Notes under the pieces: generated by a model | The model's database searches: none | What the model was told of the DNA's origin: nothing | Seen by the model: only the letters and a program-made list of their open reading frames with translations | Shown here: positions 27,429-33,300 of the stretch, in pieces | How the letters are laid out: each line of letters opens with the position of its first letter | Numbering within the stretch: position 1 is the first letter of the stretch | Translations under genes and position numbers: made by a program | Source of the DNA: DATAXP01 sp036272935 | Lineage (GTDB): Bacteria > Planctomycetota > Planctomycetia > Pirellulales > PNKZ01 | NCBI GenBank assembly: GCA_036272935.1 | Contig: DATAXP010000128.1 | Coordinates: 1-33,300 of the forward strand | Direction: 5' to 3' | Length of the DNA: 33,300 nucleotides

Positions 27429-28961
27429 ATGGGTGTGTTCCTGGGAATCGATGTCGGCACGTCGGGGACCAAGACCCTGGCGATCGACGAGCAGGGGACG
27501 ATCCTTGCCGCCGCGGTCGACGATTATCTCTGCTATGTCCCCAAGCCGCTGTGGAGCGAGCAAGACCCAGACGACTGGTGGCGGGCCACCGTTAGCACGG
27601 TGCGGGCCGTCGTCGAGCAGGCGCGGCTCAAGCCGGCCGACGTGCGCGGCATTGGCCTGTCGGGGCAGATGCACGGCTCGGTGTTTCTCGATGCCGAGAA
27701 CCGGGTGATTCGCCGGGCGCTGTTGTGGAACGATCAGCGCACCGCGGCCGAGTGCGACGAGATTACGCGCCGCGCCGGCGGGCGCGACAAGCTGATCGAG
27801 ATGGTCGCCAACCCGGCACTGGCTGGCTTCACCGCGCCGAAAATTCTCTGGCTGCGCAACCACGAGCCGCGACACTTCGACCGCCTGCGGAAGGTGCTGT
27901 TGCCCAAAGATGAAATTCGCCGTCGGCTCACGGGTGAGTTCGCCACGGAGGTGAGCGACGCCAGCGGCACGCTGCTATTGGACGTGGCGAACCGCTGCTG
28001 GTCAAAGCCGCTGCTTGATCGCCTGGAACTCGACGCCAGCCTGCTGCCGAGGTGTTACGAAAGCGAGCAGGTCACGGGGATGCTAAGCCGCGAAGCGGCC
28101 GGTGCGCTAGGCCTTTCGACCGATTGTGTCGTGGTGGGCGGGGCGGGGGATTGTGCGGCCGGAGCGGTGGGCAACGGCATCGTTCGTGCGGGCGTGCTCT
28201 CGACGAGCATCGGCACCTCGGGAGTGATGTTCGTGCACAGCGGCGCCGTGAAAGTCGATCCGCAAGGCCGGCTGCACACGTTCTGCCATGCGGTCCGCGG
28301 GGCGTGGCATCTGATGGGCGTCACGCTGTCGGCGGGCGGATCATTGCAATGGTTCCGCAACACCTTGTGCGAGACCGATGTCGAGCGGGCTCGCACCGCA
28401 GGCATTGATGTGTATGAGGTGCTCAGCGACGAGGCGGCGAAAGTGCCGGCCGGCAGCGAAGGGCTGTTCTTTCTGCCGTATCTCTCCGGCGAGCGGACGC
28501 CGCACGCCGACGCCAACGCCCGGGGTTGCTTCATCGGCCTGACGCTCGCCCACCGCCGCGGCCACCTGGTGCGGTCGATTCTCGAAGGGGTGACCTATTC
28601 GCTGCGCGACTGCCTGGCGATCATCCGCGAGTTGGGAGTACCGGTTGAGCAGATTCGCGCTTCGGGGGGCGGTTCGCGCGGCACGCTGTGGCGGCAAATT
28701 CAGGCCGACGTGTTCGGCGGCAACGTGGTGACGGTCAACAGCCAGGAAGGACCGGGCTATGGCGTCGCCTTGTTAGCGGCGGTCGGCGCGGGAGCCTACA
28801 AGGACATCCAGGAGGCGTGTGCCGCCACGATCCGTGTGACGCGCGAAACGCCCCCCGATCGCACCGCCAGCGCCGCGTATGACCGCGCCTTTCCCGAGTA
28901 CCAGCGGTTGTACCGCTCGCTGAAGGACGATTTCAAAGCCATCGCGACTCTGCAATCATGA
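27429..28961 (+). CDS. xylB: Xylulokinase (FGGY carbohydrate kinase)
   Basis: This 510-aa cytoplasmic enzyme phosphorylates D-xylulose to xylulose 5-phosphate. ATG 27429 opens the typical MGVFLGIDVGTSGTKTL; a GTG 9 bp earlier is possible. Substrate-site motifs include GIGLSGQMHGSVFLD, WNDQRT, and the catalytic Asp in GGAGDCAAGAVG. The second domain shows SIGTSGVMF, LPYLSGERTPHADANARG and ASGGGSRGTLWRQIQADVF, all standard for XylB. It starts a four-gene run and overlaps the next gene by 4 bp (ATGA). Xylose isomerase is not in the window. The GH11 xylanase at the end of the run supports a role in xylan use. Confidence 0.94.
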   Translation: MGVFLGIDVGTSGTKTLAIDEQGTILAAAVDDYLCYVPKPLWSEQDPDDWWRATVSTVRAVVEQARLKPADVRGIGLSGQMHGSVFLDAENRVIRRALLWNDQRTAAECDEITRRAGGRDKLIEMVANPALAGFTAPKILWLRNHEPRHFDRLRKVLLPKDEIRRRLTGEFATEVSDASGTLLLDVANRCWSKPLLDRLELDASLLPRCYESEQVTGMLSREAAGALGLSTDCVVVGGAGDCAAGAVGNGIVRAGVLSTSIGTSGVMFVHSGAVKVDPQGRLHTFCHAVRGAWHLMGVTLSAGGSLQWFRNTLCETDVERARTAGIDVYEVLSDEAAKVPAGSEGLFFLPYLSGERTPHADANARGCFIGLTLAHRRGHLVRSILEGVTYSLRDCLAIIRELGVPVEQIRASGGGSRGTLWRQIQADVFGGNVVTVNSQEGPGYGVALLAAVGAGAYKDIQEACAATIRVTRETPPDRTASAAYDRAFPEYQRLYRSLKDDFKAIATLQS

Positions 28962-29914
28962 GCGTGCTGTACCTGACCGAGGCCGACGTCGAGCGGCTGC
29001 TCGATGTGCCGACGGCCATTGAGGCGGTGAAGGAAGCGTTTCGCCGCATGGCGGCCGGCGAGGCGACAACCGTGCCGCGTGTACGGGCGGTGAGCAAGGG
29101 GATCGTGCTGCATACGATGAGCGCGGCGGCTGCGTATCTCGGGCTGGTTGGCTGGAAGTGCTATACATCGACGCGCGGCGGGGCGCGTTTCCAGGTGGGG
29201 CTGTACGACGCCACGAGCGGCGACCTGGTGGCGATGATCGAGGCCGACCGGTTGGGGCAGTTGCGCACCGGCGCAGCGACGGCCGTCGCGGTCGAATGGC
29301 TCGCTGCACCGGAGGCAACCGAAGTGGGGTTGTTCGGCAGCGGCCACCAAGCGCAGACGCAGTTGGCCTGCGTGGCCGCCGCTCGGCCGTTGCGACGCGC
29401 CTTCGTGTACAGCCGGTCGGAGGAACGCCGCGAAGCGTTCGCGAAGCGGATGTCAGCGGAATTGCGAATCGAGGTGGTGCCGGTCGATCGTCCCAGCGAA
29501 GCGGTCGAGGATTTGCCGATCGTCGTCACCGCCACCAGCAGCACGCAGCCGGTGTTCGACGGCACGGCGCTCTCGGAAGGAGCCCTGGTGTGCGCGATGG
29601 GTTCCAATTGGCTATCGAAAGCCGAGATCGACACGCACGTGCTGCGGCGGGCCGACAATATCGTTTGCGATAGCATCGCGGCGTGCCGCAACGAGGCGGG
29701 TGACTTTGTCGACGCGCTGGAAAAAGGCATCTTCCAGTGGGATCGGGCGGTGGAGTTGGCCGACGTGGTTGCAGGGCGCGCCGTGGGACGCAGCCGGCTG
29801 GAGAGCGTGGTGGTGTTCAAGAGCGTGGGGCTGGCGATCGAAGATGTCGCCGTCGGTGCGCGCGTGCTCGAGTGCGCACGGGCGCAGGGCGTTGGCGTGT
29901 CGTTGCCGTTCTGA
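28958..29914 (+). CDS. Ornithine cyclodeaminase/mu-crystallin family protein
   Basis: This 318-aa NAD(P)-dependent cytoplasmic protein starts in an ATGA overlap with xylB. It has LTEADVERLLDVPTAIEAVK, the GWKCYTS segment with the active-site Lys, ADRLGQLRTGAATAVAVEWL, the Rossmann motif GLFGSGHQAQTQL and CAMGSNWLSKAEID. Family members include ornithine cyclodeaminase, alanine dehydrogenase, ketimine reductase and Delta1-pyrroline-2-carboxylate reductase. The exact substrate cannot be told from sequence alone. Placement between xylulokinase and an amino-acid permease makes an amino or imino acid substrate plausible. Confidence 0.9.
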   Translation: MSVLYLTEADVERLLDVPTAIEAVKEAFRRMAAGEATTVPRVRAVSKGIVLHTMSAAAAYLGLVGWKCYTSTRGGARFQVGLYDATSGDLVAMIEADRLGQLRTGAATAVAVEWLAAPEATEVGLFGSGHQAQTQLACVAAARPLRRAFVYSRSEERREAFAKRMSAELRIEVVPVDRPSEAVEDLPIVVTATSSTQPVFDGTALSEGALVCAMGSNWLSKAEIDTHVLRRADNIVCDSIAACRNEAGDFVDALEKGIFQWDRAVELADVVAGRAVGRSRLESVVVFKSVGLAIEDVAVGARVLECARAQGVGVSLPF

Positions 29915-29944
29915 GAGTCGCGATTCTAAATCCGAGATGCTGTG

Positions 29945-31843
29945 ATGCACTGGAAACAAGTTTTCGCGCGCAAGTCGCTCGAGACGCTGTTGAAGGAGAT
30001 GTCGGGCGAGGAGCGGCTGCGGCGGGTGCTGGGGCCGGTGTCGCTGACGCTGCTCGGGGTCGGGGCGATCATCGGGTCGGGTATTTTCGTAATGACCGGG
30101 CGCGCGGCAATGCAAGACGCCGGCCCGGCCATCATGCTCTCGTACTGCGTTGCCGGCCTGGGGTGCGCGCTGGCGGCATTCTGCTACGCCGAGTTCGCGG
30201 CCTTGGCGCCCGTGGCGGGCTCGGCCTACACCTACGCCTATGCCACACTCGGCGAGATATTCGCCTGGATCATCGGCTGGGATTTGATTCTTGAGTACGC
30301 CATGAGCTGCGCGACGGTGGCCAGCGCCTGGTCGAACTATTTCAACGTCTTTCTGCACGACGTGTTCGGCTGGCGGATTCCCGCGTACCTGACGACCGAT
30401 CCGTTCTCGTACACCGGCGGCGGATTCGCCATCAACCTGCCGGCGGTCGTCATCATGGGACTGGTGACGACGATCCTGGTGATCGGCATCCGCGAGAGCG
30501 CCGCCGCCAACGCGGTGCTTACGACGATCAAGCTCGGCGTGGTGCTCTTCGTGATCGTCGTGGGCTGGCGATATGTGAACACGGCAAATTGGACCGACAT
30601 TCCGATGACCGAAAGGCGCACGCCGGCCGAGTCGTTTGTCATTCCCGATCTGGTGAAGCAGGCCGTGGCGCGCGAAGGGCTCGACCAACAGGCGCAGGAG
30701 CTGCGCGTCGCCGAAGTGGCGACGATGGTTTCGGCCGCGTATCGGCTGGAGCATATTCCCGAAGAAATCGCGCGCCTGGAAAAGCTCGGCAAGTTCGATC
30801 ACGACCAGGCGATGAAGCTGATCGATCGCGATCGAGCGCAGTACGAATCGAAGCTTGCCCAAGCACCCCAAGACCAAAAACTGGTCGACGAAGTGCTTGC
30901 AACCGTGCGCGTGACGGCGCCGGAAACATTAACGGACAAGTGGGGCATCTTGGGCTATCTCGGTCTGAATCAAACGCTGACCTCGATCGACGACCGGGTG
31001 CGCAGCAACTTTCTGCCGTTCGGCATCTCCGGGCTGATGCTGGGGGCGTCGATCGTGTTCTTCGCGTTCATCGGCTTCGACTCGATCTCGACGCACTCGG
31101 AAGAAGCGATCACGCCGCAGCGCGACGTGCCGATCGGCATCATCGCGTCGCTGGTGCTCTGCACGCTGTTGTATCTGGCGGTCTCGGCAGTGATTACCGG
31201 GATGGTGCCGTACCCTGAAATCAATCCGAAGACGGCAGTCGCTTCGGCATTCAGCGACCGCGCGCACATCGATAAGAACCCCGTGCTGCGCTACTCGTCG
31301 GCGTTGATCTCGACCGGAGCGCTGGCCGGCATGACCAGCGTGCTGCTGATCACGTTTCTCAGCCAGGCGCGCGTGTTCCTGGCGATGGCGCGCGATCAAC
31401 TGCTGCCGCACTCGATCTTCGGCGTCGTGCATCCGCGCTTTCGCACGCCACACCGCTCGACGATCCTGACCGGAATCTTGATTTGCATCGTGGCGGCATT
31501 CACGCCGATCCACAAGCTCGAAGAGATGGTCAACATCGGCACACTGTTCGCGTTTGTGGTCGTGTGCGCGGCGGTGTTCATCTTGCGGATCACGCGTCCC
31601 GACGCCCACCGGCCGTTCCGCACACCTGCGTTGTTCCTGGTAGCGCCGGCGGGCATCGTCGTGAACGCGCTGATGATGCTATTCCTGCCGATCGACACTT
31701 GGATTCGGCTCGTGGTGTGGCTGGCAATTGGGCTGGTGATTTATTTCTCATACGGCCAGAAGCACAGCGTGCTGGGACACGAGTTGCAGCGCGAGATGCA
31801 ACGCCACGGCGCCTCCGGGACCGACAACGCGCCGATCGAGTGA
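29945..31843 (+). CDS. APC-family amino acid permease with large inserted loop
   Basis: This 632-aa membrane transporter is of the cationic amino acid transporter/YfnA type. ATG 29945 follows GTG 29942; either may serve. The N-terminal cytosolic MHWKQVFARKSLETLLKEM is followed by LGVGAIIGSGIFVMTG, the substrate-site glycine motif, then GSAYTYAYATLGEIFAWIIG, VFFAFIGFDSISTHSEE and ITFLSQARVFLAMARD. About 12 helices are expected. Residues 209-357 form an unusually long hydrophilic segment of about 150 residues, where the family normally has 20-40; it is helix-rich with many Glu, Lys and Arg. It is likely a loop domain unique to a subfamily. The stop TGA overlaps the next ATG (TGATG), which couples the two genes. 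Confidence 0.9.
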   Translation: MHWKQVFARKSLETLLKEMSGEERLRRVLGPVSLTLLGVGAIIGSGIFVMTGRAAMQDAGPAIMLSYCVAGLGCALAAFCYAEFAALAPVAGSAYTYAYATLGEIFAWIIGWDLILEYAMSCATVASAWSNYFNVFLHDVFGWRIPAYLTTDPFSYTGGGFAINLPAVVIMGLVTTILVIGIRESAAANAVLTTIKLGVVLFVIVVGWRYVNTANWTDIPMTERRTPAESFVIPDLVKQAVAREGLDQQAQELRVAEVATMVSAAYRLEHIPEEIARLEKLGKFDHDQAMKLIDRDRAQYESKLAQAPQDQKLVDEVLATVRVTAPETLTDKWGILGYLGLNQTLTSIDDRVRSNFLPFGISGLMLGASIVFFAFIGFDSISTHSEEAITPQRDVPIGIIASLVLCTLLYLAVSAVITGMVPYPEINPKTAVASAFSDRAHIDKNPVLRYSSALISTGALAGMTSVLLITFLSQARVFLAMARDQLLPHSIFGVVHPRFRTPHRSTILTGILICIVAAFTPIHKLEEMVNIGTLFAFVVVCAAVFILRITRPDAHRPFRTPALFLVAPAGIVVNALMMLFLPIDTWIRLVVWLAIGLVIYFSYGQKHSVLGHELQREMQRHGASGTDNAPIE

Positions 31844-32523
31844 TGCAAATGCGAATTCGTTTGCGACTCGCGATCATCATCGAGGCGGCGCTGATCGGGG
31901 CGGCGACGGTCCTGCCCGTCAGCGCGCAGGTGGCCGTTACGACGAACGAAACCGGCACCAACAACGGCTACTTCTATTCTTTCTGGAGCGACCGCGCGGG
32001 TACCGTCTCCATGGAACTGGGCGCCGACGGCAACTACAGCATGTCCTGGCTCAACGCCGATAATTTCGTCGCGGGCAAAGGATGGAAGATCGGCGGCCGC
32101 CGCACCGTGAGCTATTCCGGTAGCTTCAACCCACCCGGCAACGCGTACCTGACGCTGTACGGTTGGACGCGGAATCCGCTGATCGAATACTACATCATCG
32201 ACAACTGGGGCACGTACCGACCCACCGGCACCTACAAGGGGACGGTGACCAGCGACGGCGGCGTGTATGACATCTACCAGACCCGGCGGGTCGAACAGCC
32301 CTCGATCGAAGGGACGCGTACCTTCGACCAGTATTGGAGCGTCCGGCAGCAGAAGCGCATCGGCGGCATAATCACGTCCGGCAACCACTTCGACGCCTGG
32401 GCTCGCCACGGCATGAAACTGGGCAGCCACGACTACATGATCATGGCAACCGAGGGGTACCAGGGCAGCGGCACCTCCGACATCACCATCGGCGGCGACC
32501 CGAGTAGCGACGCGGCGAAATGA
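31843..32523 (+). CDS. Secreted endo-1,4-beta-xylanase, glycoside hydrolase family 11
   Basis: This 226-aa secreted enzyme cuts the xylan backbone internally. The start at 31843 overlaps the stop of the APC gene by one base; ATG 31849 is an alternative. A signal peptide ends near Ala28 (VLPVSA), with an unusual Glu14 in its core. The mature single domain is a typical beta-jelly roll: YFYSFWSDRAGTVSMELG, GGKGW-like AGKGWKIGG, LYGWTRNPLIEYYIIDNWGT, GTYRPTGTYKGTVTSDGG, RVEQPSIEGTRTFDQYWSVR, GNHFDAWARHGM and MATEGYQGSG. The nucleophile is Glu115 and the acid/base Glu204, both intact. No carbohydrate-binding module follows. Identity is sure from motifs. GH11 is mostly known from Firmicutes, Actinobacteria and fungi, so its presence here suggests transfer. 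Confidence 0.95.
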   Translation: MQMRIRLRLAIIIEAALIGAATVLPVSAQVAVTTNETGTNNGYFYSFWSDRAGTVSMELGADGNYSMSWLNADNFVAGKGWKIGGRRTVSYSGSFNPPGNAYLTLYGWTRNPLIEYYIIDNWGTYRPTGTYKGTVTSDGGVYDIYQTRRVEQPSIEGTRTFDQYWSVRQQKRIGGIITSGNHFDAWARHGMKLGSHDYMIMATEGYQGSGTSDITIGGDPSSDAAK

Positions 32524-32525
32524 AC

Positions 32526-32660
32526 GTAGGGTGGGCTCAGTTGTAGTACGGTCTCCCGACCGTGCTACACTCGGCCCGGTGGCGTGGTCAGGAGACGTCG
32601 CCACAACGAGTGGCTCTGCCCAGCACAGTTCGAGCAGATGGTGTGCGGAGCCCACCCTAC
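32526..32660. repeat. 135-bp element with perfect 13-bp terminal inverted repeats, holding a stop codon
   Basis: GTAGGGTGGGCTC (32526-32538) is exactly inverted by GAGCCCACCCTAC (32648-32660). The left end starts 2 bp after the xylanase stop; the right end contains the TAG stop (32657-32659) of the isomerase gene on the other strand. An inner hairpin lies at 32542-32569. No coding content. It resembles a miniature inverted-repeat mobile element; a short target duplication is not obvious. Confidence 0.8.
32542..32569. terminator. Hairpin between convergent xylanase and isomerase genes
   Basis: A 12-bp stem (32542-32553 with 32558-32569, one G-T pair, 4-nt loop TCCC) sits inside the repeat. 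It lacks a T-tract but is placed to end transcripts from both sides. Confidence 0.45.
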
Positions 32661-33300
32661 CCGCGCAGGCCCGCGGCTTGCATCAGGCGGTCGGTTTCGC
32701 GATACGCTTCGGCGACCCACTCGACGATTTTTTCCGGCTCGGGGGAGTATTCCAGCTCGATCGACACCGTGCCGTCGATCCCGAGCGCCTTGATTTCGCG
32801 CAGGTACGGCTCGAAGGGCACCACGCCGCGGCCCGGCGGCAGGTCGCCATGTACCCGGCCATCGCAATCGGAAAGGTGCACGTGCCCGGCACGCCCCTTG
32901 AGCCGCCGCAATTGCTCGGGAGCCACTTTCGACAACACCAGGTGCGAGACGTCGATGTTCGCCTGGACGTTTGCCAGGCCGACGTCAATGAGGAACCGCA
33001 GCATGGTATCGACATCGTTGATGAGCGACAGCGGGAACGGTTCGAGCTCCAGCATGATTTCCAGATCCAATTCGCCGGCGCGCTCGCCGAGCTGTCGGAC
33101 CGTTTCAACGCCCCACGCCCATTGCTCGGCGGCGGCGATCACTTCGCGGTTCCAGATGTACTCGCCGAGCACGAGCAGCAGATTGCGGGCCTCGTATTCG
33201 TAGGCCAGGTCGAGAAACGCCCGGACGCGTTCGACGTGGAACTTGCGCACGCTGGGGTTCAAGTCGATCAGGCCCACGGCCACACACGGCAGCGAAACGA
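32657..33300 (-). CDS. Sugar phosphate isomerase/epimerase family protein (5' end outside window)
   Basis: At least 214 residues of a TIM-barrel protein of the xylose isomerase-like/AP endonuclease 2 family are present; the reading frame stays open to the window edge (VSLPCVAVGLIDLNPS), so the N-terminus lies beyond 33300. Metal-binding residues typical of D-tagatose 3-epimerase or hydroxypyruvate isomerase relatives are visible: Glu in IMLELEPFP, Asp and His in ANIDVSHLV, His in HVHLSDCDG and Glu in VSIELEYS. It probably interconverts a keto sugar or inositol derivative. The C-terminal stop is supplied by an inverted repeat, so the end LMQAAGLRG may differ from relatives. Confidence 0.88.
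   Translation of the reverse strand, partial: VSLPCVAVGLIDLNPSVRKFHVERVRAFLDLAYEYEARNLLLVLGEYIWNREVIAAAEQWAWGVETVRQLGERAGELDLEIMLELEPFPLSLINDVDTMLRFLIDVGLANVQANIDVSHLVLSKVAPEQLRRLKGRAGHVHLSDCDGRVHGDLPPGRGVVPFEPYLREIKALGIDGTVSIELEYSPEPEKIVEWVAEAYRETDRLMQAAGLRG

Noticed and set aside
27327..27875. Longer N-terminus for the binding protein-permease fusion
   Set aside because: It would overlap xylB and bury the signal peptide; start 27326 fits the family.

Overview
The window looks like chromosomal DNA of a high-GC planctomycete, probably near Pirellula. This is inferred, not tested. Reasons: a kinase-like protein with the planctomycete-style N-terminal 'TPFQA..I..G' module, a secreted protein resembling the planctomycete DUF1598 family, a lone Flp-type pilin, mostly weak Shine-Dalgarno sites, many secreted or membrane proteins of unknown role, and short imperfect palindromes at gene ends. 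I see no rRNA, tRNA, CRISPR array, transposase, phage gene or replication origin.

Layout. 1-1.0 kb: cysH (assimilatory APS reductase, minus). 1.3-6.9 kb (plus): a secreted zinc metalloprotease, rhamnulokinase, a small unknown protein, an FAH-family hydrolase and an RmlD-like SDR that lacks the usual catalytic lysine. 7.1-8.2 kb (minus): M29 aminopeptidase. 8.4-11.1 kb (plus): a membrane pseudokinase with a beta-helix-like outer domain, then a small Flp pilin. 11.1-12.8 kb: a Nudix hydrolase (minus) diverging from an M50 membrane protease (plus). 13.1-17.5 kb (plus): HD-GYP protein, two small unknown proteins, and a secreted DUF1598-like protein. 17.7-20.5 kb (plus): a RedB-like thioredoxin-fold protein overlapping a hybrid histidine kinase. 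20.5-27.3 kb (minus): a fused binding-protein/permease, PurL with a PurS-like N-terminus, a HEAT-repeat lipoprotein and glycerate 2-kinase. 27.4-32.5 kb (plus): xylulokinase, an ornithine cyclodeaminase-family protein, an APC permease and a GH11 xylanase. The right edge holds a truncated sugar isomerase/epimerase gene (minus).

The most distinctive unit is 27.4-32.5 kb. xylB and the OCD-family gene overlap by 4 bp, and the permease and xylanase genes overlap by 1 bp, so a secreted GH11 xylanase is translationally coupled to an amino-acid permease downstream of xylulokinase. This suggests a xylan/xylose-related operon; xylose isomerase is not in the window. The rhaB-FAH-SDR stretch may serve deoxysugar use.

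A second theme is repeats at gene ends. At least seven unrelated palindromic or short-period repeats sit at or within about 20 bp of stop codons, and at four genes (cysH, the Nudix gene, the gene ending at 15818 and the isomerase) the repeat itself contains the stop codon.
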